Of a DNA stretch of 64,000 nucleotides, positions 15,124-24,403 are shown piece after piece (position 1 is the stretch's first letter; each line of letters begins with the position of its first letter). The DNA is taken from NCBI GenBank assembly GCA_040510375.1, contig JBEVJC010000024.1:124001-188000 (forward strand), written 5' to 3'. The notes under the pieces were generated by a model. It saw nothing but the letters and a program-made list of their open reading frames with translations. It did not search any database and was not told where the DNA came from. Origin of the DNA: JBEVJC01 sp040510375 (lineage in GTDB: Bacteria; Bacteroidota; Bacteroidia; Chitinophagales; Chitinophagaceae). The translations under genes and the position numbers were made by a program.

Positions 15124-17562
15124 TTAATTCCTCACGCGGTTCTTCTCGCTGTCGGCACCCGAGGATTCATGTTTCTTTTGTGCGAATGCTTCCCCGAAAT
15201 TATAACTGAAGGTCAATGTGGCGTTCCGGGAATCATTCTTGTTGGTCCAGCTCGCTTCTGCCGAAGCCAGGTTATTGATGATTCCCCGGTTGATCCGGCT
15301 GTAGAACAGATCGTTTACTGCCAGCTTCATATTCATTTTGGCTGAGAACTTTTTCTGGATGGCGAGATTGGCTCCCCAGATTGTTTTCAGGATAAACTGT
15401 GCACTTGTAACATTGGTCCGGTAGTTTCCACTCAGTTCGCCGGTCCAACCCTTCTTCATCGTAATCCTGGCCATGGGTCCGATGTACCAGTAATTACCAC
15501 TGGTGTTTAATGTGCCGGTGTAAAATGCGCTTTTTGAATGGATATTGCCGAATTCGGTGTACACATGAATATTAAGCCATTTAAACGGATCGAATGTACC
15601 ATCCACTGCAATGGTTTTAGTAATACTGCGGCCGATATTTCCCGGGCGGCTGTAATAAATTCCTTCAGAGATTTCGATGGTTTCAGAAACATTATCCGTT
15701 GTCTGGCTGTATGAAAAAGTAGTAGTAATCCGGTTCTTCCAGGTATGTGACAACTCGAGACTATTTGTAAAGGCTGGCTTCAGGAAGGGATTGCCGGAAT
15801 AATAAGTGAATTTATCCATCGGATAAAAAAACGGATTGAGGTCCTGGTAATAAGGCCGGTCAATGCGGCGACCATAATTCAATCCGATCTGGTTAACGGA
15901 TGAAGTATCGAGTTTCCAGGTTACATAAAAAGTGGGAAACAGACTGGTGTATTTACGCAGGAACGATGAATCGGGTTTCAGCGCATTACCCAGCTGGTTA
16001 CCGTCGGAGTTGGTGTGTTCTGCCCTCAAACCCGCCTGCAGCGAAAGTTTCGAACCTTCATAACTCAGGTTTGTATAACCTGCAAGGATAGTTTCTTTAT
16101 AAATAAACTGATTGCTTTTTTCATAATCCGGTTTGGTTACACCACCGGTGGTGATATTGTATCCGGCCGTATTGTTGGTTTCGGTGTAACTGTTTTTTAA
16201 ACCCGATTCAAAACGAAAACCTTTTGAAAGGGGGCGTGTATAGTCGGTCTTTACGGTATAGATATCGATATTGTTCGGCAGGTCGCCATCCAACCGGTCG
16301 TCGTACCTGGGTGAACCATCCGGATTGTAAATATAGTTGCGGTAATCCTGCCGCGTATGATTGCGGTAACGGATAAAGTCAACATCGGCCGTGATACCAT
16401 GACCGCTTTTGTTGAACTGGTGACGGAAGTTGAAGTTGGTACCGATGTTGCGGAACCGGATGCGGTCGTCGTTCAGGGCAACGATCACAGAGTCTACCTG
16501 CCGCGATGATCCAAGCAGGTTACTGGTATTATCATTTATCTGTGTCGATTTCCTGGTCATTCCATTGACCATAATCCCCCAGGTGCTTCGTTCGTTCTGG
16601 TAAAAGTCAGCACCAGTACGGAACGAAGCCGTATTTCCTTCACGGTCAAAATAACTGTTCTGTTCAAAGAAAGCACCGGGGCTGCCATCAGGTTTTTTAT
16701 AAGTCCTGAAAAGATCCAGATCAGTAAAACTGTTATTGTAGGAATTGGCGATGTTGGCGAACACGGTAAACTTGTTACGCCGCAGATTGATATTGGCACT
16801 GCTGTTGGAACGGGTAAGTTGTCCCTGTGTCAGTCCCAGGTTAACACCTCCGTTCCATCCTTTCTGCCGGATTTTTTTTGTACGGATATTGATCACGCCA
16901 CCGGTACCTGCTGCATCATACCTGGCGGGGGGATTGGTCATCAGTTCTACCTGTTCCAATGAAGAAGCGGGAAGGGATTTAAGGTAGTTCGCCAGATCAT
17001 CACCCGAAAGATAGGTTGGTTTATCATCAATAAAAACCATGACACCCTTACCCTTCAGGCTAATGGCCCCGTTCTGGTCCACCTGCACACCCGGTGATTT
17101 TTCCAGTACATCGAGGGCAGTAGATCCGGCGGCTGAGATCATGGCATCAACATTCACGATAGTGCGGTCATTTTTCCGGGTCACCAGGGGTTTCCTTGAA
17201 TTCACTACCACATCATTTAATAAACCCACTTCGGGTTGAAGGATCAATTGCCCAAGATCGTTACCTGCCTCAGTGGTTTGGATAGTATCAATTTGGTAGG
17301 GTGTGAATCCTGTTAGTGTGATAAGTAAGGAATAAGATCCTTTGTTAACCTGATTGAAAGAAAATTGTCCGCTGCTGTCGGCCATCGCGGTTAATGAAGC
17401 CTGCCCGGTTATAAATGGTTTAAGAACAATGGTAGCACCAACTGCGGGTTCGTTTTTTTGATTGTAAATACTACCGGTAATATGCAACTGATGTTGGGCG
17501 GCAGATACGGATGGGACAAAGATTGCCAGGGTCGCCAGTATGGCAACAAAAAATAGTCTCAT
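15124..17562 (-). CDS. TonB-dependent receptor-like outer-membrane beta-barrel protein
   Basis: An 812-residue protein with a signal peptide ending near VSAA (about 22). A carboxypeptidase-regulatory-like domain follows (about 27-110: ITGSIYNQKNEPAVGATIVL). A plug domain spans about 115-235, with VVNSRKPLVTRKNDRTIVNVDAM and GTGGVINIRTKK at its end. The remainder is an outer-membrane protein barrel of the OMP_b-brl_3 type. No SusD partner is present. It lies 47 bp downstream of the BlaR1-like gene on the same strand and is probably the last gene of that operon, which suggests its expression depends on a signal sensed by the M56 protein. Confidence 0.93.
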   Translation of the reverse strand: MRLFFVAILATLAIFVPSVSAAQHQLHITGSIYNQKNEPAVGATIVLKPFITGQASLTAMADSSGQFSFNQVNKGSYSLLITLTGFTPYQIDTIQTTEAGNDLGQLILQPEVGLLNDVVVNSRKPLVTRKNDRTIVNVDAMISAAGSTALDVLEKSPGVQVDQNGAISLKGKGVMVFIDDKPTYLSGDDLANYLKSLPASSLEQVELMTNPPARYDAAGTGGVINIRTKKIRQKGWNGGVNLGLTQGQLTRSNSSANINLRRNKFTVFANIANSYNNSFTDLDLFRTYKKPDGSPGAFFEQNSYFDREGNTASFRTGADFYQNERSTWGIMVNGMTRKSTQINDNTSNLLGSSRQVDSVIVALNDDRIRFRNIGTNFNFRHQFNKSGHGITADVDFIRYRNHTRQDYRNYIYNPDGSPRYDDRLDGDLPNNIDIYTVKTDYTRPLSKGFRFESGLKNSYTETNNTAGYNITTGGVTKPDYEKSNQFIYKETILAGYTNLSYEGSKLSLQAGLRAEHTNSDGNQLGNALKPDSSFLRKYTSLFPTFYVTWKLDTSSVNQIGLNYGRRIDRPYYQDLNPFFYPMDKFTYYSGNPFLKPAFTNSLELSHTWKNRITTTFSYSQTTDNVSETIEISEGIYYSRPGNIGRSITKTIAVDGTFDPFKWLNIHVYTEFGNIHSKSAFYTGTLNTSGNYWYIGPMARITMKKGWTGELSGNYRTNVTSAQFILKTIWGANLAIQKKFSAKMNMKLAVNDLFYSRINRGIINNLASAEASWTNKNDSRNATLTFSYNFGEAFAQKKHESSGADSEKNRVRN

Positions 17563-17609
17563 TAAGTTATAGGTTGATTAAGTGAATTCGATATGTTGGA
17601 AAGGAAGGA

Positions 17610-19475
17610 TTATCTGATTACAGTATCAGTGTCGTAATTATAGTACCAGCTCCAGTCACCGTTGCCTGAAAATTTCACATACTTCTTCCTGTATTTTTCA
17701 AATACCTGTGCGGGCTGGCGTTTCCCGTTTATAATAAATTCTTTTGTACTGAGTTTAAATGACAGGTTGGTCAGGTTGTTTGATATAAGACCATCGGTCT
17801 GCATTTCGCGGATAAACTCATCGCGGTTTTTATCCACTTCAGTTGATGGTGTCGGAGCCATGGGACCGGAAGATTTCAGTTCTGCCGGCACAGGCATTTT
17901 ATTATCCGTCACGTTTACGTTTACGTTTACGTTTGCCGGTTTAAACGAATTGGGAGGAACCTTGGCTACAACCGGGTTGGCCTGATCGGTTGCTGTTACA
18001 GGTGACGGCACTGATGTGGAAGGTTTTGAAGAACGTGTTGCTGGTGCGACCGGGCGAACAACCGGACGGGAAGAAGCCGGTGCCGGAGCGGTTGGCGGAA
18101 GTGGTGGCAGAGTAGAAAGCGTTGAAGGTGGAACGGTTGGTGAAATCGCTGGCAGGGAAGAAAGTGTTGTTACCGATGGAGCAGTTGGCGGGTTGGGAAC
18201 CGATACGGCTGCAGGAACAGTGGGTGGGTCGGGAACCGGTACCGCCCCGGGTGCTGATGCTGGTGGCAACGGAGTGGCGGGTACTTTGGCAGGCGGAGGC
18301 GGTAGTGTATCTGAACTTCCTGAGGTAAAATAATGACCCGCCGACATCCGGTTTTCCAAGGTGAAGAAGTCGCCCAACGTACCTGTTAAATTGTATTGGG
18401 GTTCGGGGGCGCAGTTAGCGGGAACACTTCCAGCTACCGGTTTGCCGGTAAAAGCCAGCGCCAGCAAAACTGCTGTGACAAGGCTGATTGAGATGATTGA
18501 CTTTTCCATTTTGTTTAGTGTTCGGTTATTATGTTTATAAAGCATTCTTTTTACCCTGGTAAGAAGATGTGGTGGTTTATCCAGCAAGGCGGTGGCAAGC
18601 ATCGGCGCGCGATCGTACAATTGTTGGCAGGAGATCAGGGCTTCGATGTATTGTGCAGGTTGTTTAATATGCGCAAGTGTAAGATCATCGCAACAATTTT
18701 CGCGTTCCTTACGGATCTGGGATGCCACCCACAGTACGGCCGGGTTGAAAAAGAAAATAGTTTCCAGGATATTCATCAGCAGGTTGACCAGGTAGTCGCG
18801 CCTGCTGATATGCGCCAGTTCATGAAGCAGGATGGCTTCTATCTGTGAGGCTGGCAAGGTAGTCAGTAACTGGAAGGGCAGCAGGATCACGGGTTTGAAA
18901 TGACCAATCACCAGAGGTACTGTTACAGAATGGGAACGGAGCAGGGCTACTCTCCTGTTTATGCCAAGCAGGGTTGACAACCGTTCCAGCATTTCTGTCC
19001 ATTCTTTACCTGCTACTTCGTTATGGTGATGTCTTAGCTGATGAACGCGATACAGTCCACCTGCGAGACGAATTGTACGGATGACCATGAACAGCAACCA
19101 GACGGCAACAATGGTCGTCGAATGATCACGTGTAAACGACATAAGTGAGTCGGTTAAATCATCCGTGTAATTCCCACCGGTAATAACAACCGGTTTAACA
19201 TAGTTGCCCGCCATTACAGTTTGTTCAACCGTTTGTATGGAGGAAGGCAAAGGCCGGAGCTGCCAGAGGAGAATCACTATCATGCCCAGGGTAAACATAG
19301 CCATGGACGCCAGCATCAGATTATATCTCCGTCGTGCACCGGCGTTCCTTGTTGCCAGGATAACTAATGAAACCAAAACTACCAGTACAAGTCCCGCCCA
19401 GAGGGAATGAATCAGCCAGGAGCTTAATAACTGTATGAGCGACGACGAATTTATAAAAAGGAATTTGGGTACCAT
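17610..19475 (-). CDS. BlaR1-like M56 membrane metallopeptidase with proline-rich periplasmic region
   Basis: The 621-residue protein has four hydrophobic segments (about 22-41, 55-72, 120-135 and 325-343) and the M56 zinc site HELAH (218-222), followed by the second acidic ligand region RKERENCCDD (255-264). After the last membrane segment the penicillin-sensor domain of classical BlaR1 is missing. A Pro/Ala/Thr/Val-rich low-complexity stretch of over 100 residues takes its place, then a short C-terminal globular part. A 6-bp microsatellite (ACGTTT x4, 17911-17934) encodes an Asn-Val run. It begins 6 bp after the BlaI stop, so BlaI and this protein form a sensor-protease/repressor pair. Confidence 0.92.
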   Translation of the reverse strand: MVPKFLFINSSSLIQLLSSWLIHSLWAGLVLVVLVSLVILATRNAGARRRYNLMLASMAMFTLGMIVILLWQLRPLPSSIQTVEQTVMAGNYVKPVVITGGNYTDDLTDSLMSFTRDHSTTIVAVWLLFMVIRTIRLAGGLYRVHQLRHHHNEVAGKEWTEMLERLSTLLGINRRVALLRSHSVTVPLVIGHFKPVILLPFQLLTTLPASQIEAILLHELAHISRRDYLVNLLMNILETIFFFNPAVLWVASQIRKERENCCDDLTLAHIKQPAQYIEALISCQQLYDRAPMLATALLDKPPHLLTRVKRMLYKHNNRTLNKMEKSIISISLVTAVLLALAFTGKPVAGSVPANCAPEPQYNLTGTLGDFFTLENRMSAGHYFTSGSSDTLPPPPAKVPATPLPPASAPGAVPVPDPPTVPAAVSVPNPPTAPSVTTLSSLPAISPTVPPSTLSTLPPLPPTAPAPASSRPVVRPVAPATRSSKPSTSVPSPVTATDQANPVVAKVPPNSFKPANVNVNVNVTDNKMPVPAELKSSGPMAPTPSTEVDKNRDEFIREMQTDGLISNNLTNLSFKLSTKEFIINGKRQPAQVFEKYRKKYVKFSGNGDWSWYYNYDTDTVIR

Positions 19476-19481
19476 GGTAAA

Positions 19482-19865
19482 TTATTTTTCAAATTTTTTA
19501 AGTAGTTCACGGATTTCCTCGATCTCCTGGCTTGACGTTTTTTTATTCCCGAGCAGTTGCATTACCAACTGGCTGGCGGAGCCCTTGTACATGGAGTCGA
19601 CAAACTTCTGCAGCAGGTACGACTTGGTTTTATTCTCCTCCTCCACCACCGAATAAACATGCTTCATCTGCGTCTCATCACGTTTCAACAAACCTTTGTC
19701 GGCCATGATCTGCATCAGCTTCAGCGTGGTGGTATAATTGATATCACGTTGTTTTTCCAGTTCATTGTGGACAGTCCGCACAGTTGCGGGTCCGGTCTGC
19801 CATAATACCTGGAGAATTTCGAGTTCCGATTTTGTAGGCTCCGGTGCCGTTTGTTTATTTTTCAT
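19482..19865 (-). CDS. BlaI/MecI/CopY family transcriptional repressor
   Basis: The 127-residue protein matches BlaI-type winged-helix repressors: PTKSELEILQVLWQTGPATVRTVHNEL (about 9-35), then YTTTLKLMQIMADKGLLKRDE with the recognition helix and wing, and a C-terminal dimerisation helix region ending EIRELLKKFEK. Known family members are cleaved after activation of a partner M56 protease, which releases the operon; the partner gene follows immediately. The promoter region shared with the divergent M28 peptidase contains a TTCGTACGAA palindrome, so the repressor may control both directions. Confidence 0.95.
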   Translation of the reverse strand: MKNKQTAPEPTKSELEILQVLWQTGPATVRTVHNELEKQRDINYTTTLKLMQIMADKGLLKRDETQMKHVYSVVEEENKTKSYLLQKFVDSMYKGSASQLVMQLLGNKKTSSQEIEEIRELLKKFEK

Positions 19866-19888
19866 AACGACCTAAAGGTAGGAAATAT

Positions 19889-19898
19889 TTCGTACGAA
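19889..19898. promoter_or_regulatory. candidate BlaI operator, TTCGTACGAA palindrome
   Basis: A perfect 10-bp palindrome flanked by AATATT on both sides (19885-19905), between the divergent BlaI and M28 peptidase genes, 24 bp before the BlaI start. Assignment to BlaI is by position only. Confidence 0.45.
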
Positions 19899-19949
19899 CA
19901 AAATATTAGCGACTATAATTTATCTTTCTTACCTAACAAACAACAAAAC

Positions 19950-21518
19950 ATGAGCAAACTAATCGCGGTCTTTTTTCTGGTGATCCTTTCTGCACCTGCT
20001 TTTTCGCAGGAAAAAGTGGATGCTGAAATGATGAAAAAAATCAGGAACGAGGGGTTAAATAATTCCAAAGTAATGGAGATAGCCTACTTCCTTACAGATG
20101 TAAGTGGTCCAAGACTGGCCAAATCGGCCGGATTCACCCGTGCTTCTGCCTGGGCGGCGGCTGAACTGAAAAAATGGGGACTGGAAAATTCAACATTGGA
20201 ACCCTGGGGTGAATTTGGAAAGAGCTGGGATCTTCAAAAAAGTTATGTTGCCATGACGGCACCTTATTACCGGCCGCTGATTGCTTTTCCAAAAACCTGG
20301 ACCAGGGGAACGGGTGGTTTGAAAAATGCGGAAGTGATCCTCATTAAGGCCAGCGATTCGGTGGGTCTGGAAGTATACAGGGGAAAGTTAAAAGGGAAGG
20401 TTATCGTTATTTACAAAACAGATACATTGAAACAATCGTTTACACCCGATGCAACCCGTTATGCTGATTCAACGCTGGAGAAGCTGGCTGCTGCAGCACC
20501 TGCCGGGGCAAGGGCACCGATTGATACTGCCCAGATGCGTCGTATGCGCGAAGCCAATATGGGTCTCAATTCCATGAACAATGCATTAAAAGCAATGGCT
20601 GAATCGGAAGGGGCTGTTGCCATGCTCAGTATGAGTACGCGCGGACACGACGGTACTTTATTTGTGCAGGGAGGTGGTGCATATGCACCGGGTTCGAAGG
20701 ATAATTTTCCGGATATCATGGTTGCATTTGAAGATTATATGAGTATCTGCCGGCTGGCCAATGGAGGAGTTCCGGTTAAACTGGATGTAGAATTGCAGAC
20801 CAGCATGAGCGAAACAGATACCAAAGGATACAATGTTATTGCGGAGATAAGGGGAACCGATCCAACATTAAAAGACGAATTGGTGATGCTGGGTGGACAT
20901 CTCGACAGCTGGCAGGGTGCAACCGGTGCAACAGATAATGCGGCTGGATGTTCTGTCATGATGGAAGCGGTGCGCATATTGAAGGCATTGGGTGTGAAAC
21001 CCCGCCGTACTATCCGTATTGCGTTATGGAATGGCGAGGAACAGGGCTTGCTTGGTTCGAGGGGTTATGTCAAAAACCATTTCGGCGACCCGGCCACTAT
21101 GGAATTGAAACCCGATCATGCAAAGTTTTCCAGTTATTTTAATATTGACAATGGTACCGGTAAAATCCGCGGAATTTACACGCAGGGCAATGAACAGGTG
21201 AAGGGAATTTTCACAAGCTGGCTGGCGCCATTTAATGATCTTGGTGCATCGACTGTGAGTGTATCGAATACCGGTGGAACGGATCATCAGTCATTTGATG
21301 CAGTGGGCCTGCCTGGTTTCCAGTTTATCCAGGATCCCATCGAGTACAATACGCGCACGCATCATACCAATATGGATACCTATGATCACCTGATTGCAGC
21401 AGACCTTAAACAGATTTCCACTATTGTAGCAGCCTTTGTATACAATGCTGCCATGCGTGATGAAAAACTTCCCAGGAAAGAATTACCAAAGCCCAGGGGC
21501 ACAGGTGGGGGACGTTAA
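19950..21518 (+). CDS. secreted M28 family zinc aminopeptidase
   Basis: I start at the ATG at 19950 (MSKLIAVFFLVILSAPAFSQ), which gives a clean signal peptide; frame-compatible sequence further upstream lies in the BlaI promoter. The 522-residue protein has a PA-like insert (about 120-290) and the M28 zinc site: GGHLDSWQGATGATDNAAG (His and bridging Asp), WNGEEQGLLGS (catalytic and ligand Glu) and HHTNMDTYD (last His). It probably releases N-terminal residues or dipeptides in the periplasm. The stop codon lies in the left arm of a 10-bp inverted repeat. Confidence 0.94.
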   Translation: MSKLIAVFFLVILSAPAFSQEKVDAEMMKKIRNEGLNNSKVMEIAYFLTDVSGPRLAKSAGFTRASAWAAAELKKWGLENSTLEPWGEFGKSWDLQKSYVAMTAPYYRPLIAFPKTWTRGTGGLKNAEVILIKASDSVGLEVYRGKLKGKVIVIYKTDTLKQSFTPDATRYADSTLEKLAAAAPAGARAPIDTAQMRRMREANMGLNSMNNALKAMAESEGAVAMLSMSTRGHDGTLFVQGGGAYAPGSKDNFPDIMVAFEDYMSICRLANGGVPVKLDVELQTSMSETDTKGYNVIAEIRGTDPTLKDELVMLGGHLDSWQGATGATDNAAGCSVMMEAVRILKALGVKPRRTIRIALWNGEEQGLLGSRGYVKNHFGDPATMELKPDHAKFSSYFNIDNGTGKIRGIYTQGNEQVKGIFTSWLAPFNDLGASTVSVSNTGGTDHQSFDAVGLPGFQFIQDPIEYNTRTHHTNMDTYDHLIAADLKQISTIVAAFVYNAAMRDEKLPRKELPKPRGTGGGR

Positions 21519-21556
21519 CAAGGCTCTGTATCCAATACAGAAAAACCCTTGTTAAC
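21514..21556. terminator. nested inverted repeat after the M28 gene
   Basis: GTTAACAAGG (21514-21523) and CCTTGTTAAC (21547-21556) are perfect inverted copies. Between them CTGTAT-CCA-ATACAG forms a second hairpin followed by A5. The left arm contains the M28 stop codon and the right arm overlaps the next gene's -7 element. There is no T-run on the plus strand, so it is an atypical terminator at best. Confidence 0.45.
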
Positions 21557-21560
21557 TTTG
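21553..21560 (+). promoter_or_regulatory. candidate -7 element of the DHA2 transporter gene
   Basis: TAACTTTG matches TAnnTTTG, 19 bp before the ATG at 21580. It overlaps the right arm of the inverted repeat, so the structure and promoter use are mutually linked. Confidence 0.5.
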
Positions 21561-21579
21561 CCGTTGAAAGTAAAATAAT

Positions 21580-23052
21580 ATGCCCGATAAACCAGTGCTG
21601 GAAACAAAGGAAAAAAAAGAACCGGGTAAATGGAAGGTTCTGGCAACGGTTGCGCTTGGTACTTTCATGGCAACACTGGATAGCAGTATTGTCAATATTG
21701 CCTTACCCACTATCCGGCGTGAGCTTGATACGGGCGACAATGTGGAATGGATCGTGCTGAGTTATTTACTGATGACCACAAGCACCTTACTCATCATGGG
21801 TAAGTTGTCTGATATGTTTGGCCGCAAGAATATCTATGTGTCCGGATTCTGCGTATTTGTGGTCGGTTCCTTTTTATGTGGTATATCATGGAATCTCTGG
21901 TCGCTTGTAGGATTCAGGATTCTCCAGGGCCTTGGGGCTTCTATGATGTTTGCGATTGGTCCCGCCATCATCAGTGATGCCTTCCCGCCCACCGAGCGCG
22001 GGAGGGCATTGGGCTGGATGGGAACGGTGGTGGCGGCGGGCGCCAGTTTTGGTCCGGTTGCAGGCGGTTTGTTACTCGAACATTTTGGTTGGGAAAGTAT
22101 TTTTTATGTGAATGTACCCATCGGGATTATTGCTATCTGGCGGGCACTAACCGTGATTCCTTCCCGGCCCCGGGTACCTTCAGTTAAATTTGATATTGGT
22201 GGTGCTGCTTTATTTTTCCTGGGAGTAACCACCTTACTTATCGGGATTGACTTTGGCGGCGATATCCGGTATGGATGGAAAGATCCGCTGGTATCAGGTA
22301 TGCTGGTATCGGGTGTGGTATTGCTTGTATTGTTCCTGTATTGGGAACGACGGGTATCCACGCCGATGTTAAAACTCAACCTGTTCAGGATAAAACCTTT
22401 CTCCTCTGCGCTCGCAACAGCAGGCCTGGCTTTTATGGCAGGTGGTGCAAATCTTTATATACTTCCATTTTTCCTGCAGTTGTTATTGGGATTCAGTCCG
22501 CAGGATGCAGGACTGATCCTGCTTGCGGGTCCGCTTACACTAAGTATTGCAGCGCCGATTGGTGGTTACCTGTCGGACAAAGTCAGTACCCGGTGGATTG
22601 CCAGTGCGGGATTACTTGTGTCGGCCTGCGGATATTTTTCACTTTCTTTTTTACAGGGCGACTGGACTTCAATTGATATCCTCTGGCGTTTGTCGCTGCT
22701 GAGCCTGGGTTTCGGTTTTTTCCAGTCGCCCAACAGCAGCAGTGCGCTCAACTCCGCTCCCATCCTGGATCGTGGGGTAGCCAGCAGCCTGATTGCCTTT
22801 ATGCGAAACCTGGGCCTGGTATTCGGTATTTCCATGAGTGCCGCAGTATGGTATGGTGTCCGCGACTGGTATGCAATGCGTAATCATGTTGATATACTGA
22901 GTAATCAGGCCCAGGTAGATGGCATGCAAAAAGTTTACCTGGTGACAAGTATACTGGTTTTCTTTGCAGCCATGATTTCTTTGTTGCGCGGCGACAACCG
23001 CCAGGTGGTTACCACTCCCGAAGTGCCGGTACATGGAGGTCCGCCCGTTTAG
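21580..23052 (+). CDS. MFS transporter, DHA2 (EmrB/QacA-like) drug:proton antiporter family
   Basis: A 490-residue inner-membrane protein with about 14 hydrophobic segments, as in the DHA2 family. The family motif LDSSIVNIALPTI (about 33-45) lies in the first membrane helix, and MGKLSDMFGRKN matches the MFS loop 2-3 signature. GRALGWMGTVVAAGASFGPVAGGLL resembles the antiporter motif C in helix 5. It likely exports toxic compounds using proton motive force. No membrane-fusion or outer-membrane partner gene is adjacent. It overlaps the convergent VOC gene by 4 bp. Confidence 0.92.
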   Translation: MPDKPVLETKEKKEPGKWKVLATVALGTFMATLDSSIVNIALPTIRRELDTGDNVEWIVLSYLLMTTSTLLIMGKLSDMFGRKNIYVSGFCVFVVGSFLCGISWNLWSLVGFRILQGLGASMMFAIGPAIISDAFPPTERGRALGWMGTVVAAGASFGPVAGGLLLEHFGWESIFYVNVPIGIIAIWRALTVIPSRPRVPSVKFDIGGAALFFLGVTTLLIGIDFGGDIRYGWKDPLVSGMLVSGVVLLVLFLYWERRVSTPMLKLNLFRIKPFSSALATAGLAFMAGGANLYILPFFLQLLLGFSPQDAGLILLAGPLTLSIAAPIGGYLSDKVSTRWIASAGLLVSACGYFSLSFLQGDWTSIDILWRLSLLSLGFGFFQSPNSSSALNSAPILDRGVASSLIAFMRNLGLVFGISMSAAVWYGVRDWYAMRNHVDILSNQAQVDGMQKVYLVTSILVFFAAMISLLRGDNRQVVTTPEVPVHGGPPV

Positions 23053-23528
23053 TTTTGCCGGCTGCTTTCCAGTTTTTCAAACAACTCACCCTGGCCCGGA
23101 TTCGCATCATAACTAACCATCCATTGAACGCCATACTTATCTGCAAAAGTGCCAAAATATGCACCCCACATTTCCACTTTCATACCACTAAGGGCAGAAC
23201 CACCATCGCTCAGTCCGGCATAAATAACATCTGCTTCTTCCTTGGAAGAAGTGCTGACCGACAGCGAAAAATGATTCCCCATTGTTACTGTATAACCCAT
23301 GGTTTCCATGGCATCAGAAGCCATGATCATTGCTCCGTTGGGTAACTGCAGGGCCATATGCATGATCTTGTTTTTATCTGCCGGCGTAAGGTTTTCCGCA
23401 CCGGGCATACCAGGCATGTCTTTCATCCGCATGATAACGGGGAATTCACCACCAAGCACACTTTGGTAAAACCGGAGAGCCTCTTCCGCCTGACCCGGGA
23501 AATTTAAATAAAAGTTGGTAAGTATCAT
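23049..23528 (-). CDS. VOC/PhnB-like glyoxalase-fold protein
   Basis: The 159-residue protein has two beta-alpha-beta-beta-beta halves of the vicinal-oxygen-chelate fold. It begins with NFYLNFPGQAEEALRFYQSVLGGEF and ends with GAYFGTFADKYGVQWMVSYD, which matches the PhnB/3-demethylubiquinone-methyltransferase-like subgroup. No signal peptide is present. The enzymatic reaction is unknown for most members. Its 3' end overlaps that of the DHA2 transporter in a tail-to-tail arrangement. Confidence 0.9.
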   Translation of the reverse strand: MILTNFYLNFPGQAEEALRFYQSVLGGEFPVIMRMKDMPGMPGAENLTPADKNKIMHMALQLPNGAMIMASDAMETMGYTVTMGNHFSLSVSTSSKEEADVIYAGLSDGGSALSGMKVEMWGAYFGTFADKYGVQWMVSYDANPGQGELFEKLESSRQN

Positions 23529-23716
23529 AGCTGTAAATTTTACTCAAGGTAGCTACATTGGGATACAGCCGGAAGGGCAGAACGGTCAATTGAAAGGTCG
23601 TTTGCGACAAATATGGCCGTCGCAAAAACAACTGCACCGATATTATATATACAAATAAAAAAGGGGGCGGAAACAGATCCGGTTAAATAATCCGAGGAAC
23701 TTTCCCGAGTTAAAAT

Positions 23717-24025
23717 TCAGGCAATATGGTCCTCGTTCTTCCGCGATTTTATAACAGCAAACAAGCGCTCAAGAATCAATCCATAAAACAGGCTGTTGAT
23801 CAGCAATCCCGCACAGAAAACAACTGAACTGGTTTCGGCCAGCTTCGGGAACAATGTATGGGTCGGAAACCGGAGTACCTCAAATAACCCCGAAAGAAAA
23901 ACGATCAGGAAATTTGAATGTGATTCGCCCGACCTGAACTCCAATGTGCCAAAGAGACTTACAACCACAAGAAGCCCAACAATCATCGAGGCAGTGACAA
24001 ATACTTTTCTGTTAAAATTTTTCAT
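23717..24025 (-). CDS. small membrane protein, unknown function
   Basis: The 102-residue protein has two or three hydrophobic segments (about 9-27, 38-52 and 67-86) and a charged C-terminal tail (KSRKNEDHIA). It resembles short uncharacterised Bacteroidota membrane proteins and no family name can be given. The start is ATG at 24025. Confidence 0.7.
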   Translation of the reverse strand: MKNFNRKVFVTASMIVGLLVVVSLFGTLEFRSGESHSNFLIVFLSGLFEVLRFPTHTLFPKLAETSSVVFCAGLLINSLFYGLILERLFAVIKSRKNEDHIA

Positions 24026-24403
24026 GAGTCAGATAACTAACGGCGAAGGTACAATGGAAATTTTCATTTACTGTCCTCAACTATTACTTGAAACGGACGA
24101 TATCCTGACCCGGCCATCTGTTTATATTGCTCCCGTTAAAAAACAGCATCCGCGAAAAAAATACCGGCAGCGAAAGTTTATTCCGGATCTACCAAAGTGG
24201 TTTTGTTGTAATAACCATGGGAAAAAAACATTTTCTTTTCAGAAAAAACACATACTCTTCTTAAGAGATCGATTAATATTTGTGCAACCTGTTGAATAAG
24301 AGTGGTTAGATACCGATTACCCAGTTGATCCCCTAAAACGGGGATTGGTACACTCCGGCAGGGAAATGTTTTAATTAACCTTATAAACAACCTGGTCCCA
24401 AGT
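24026..24403. other. AT-rich intergenic region with one hairpin
   Basis: No gene is supported here. ATCCCC (24328-24333) and GGGGAT (24340-24345) form a 6-bp hairpin with a 6-nt loop upstream of the kinase gene. The region is A/T-rich with no repeat or clear promoter consensus. Confidence 0.4.

Noticed and set aside
23670..23725. Possible 25-bp repeat at the end of the small membrane protein gene
   Set aside because: Similarity needs several gaps and is not clearly above chance.
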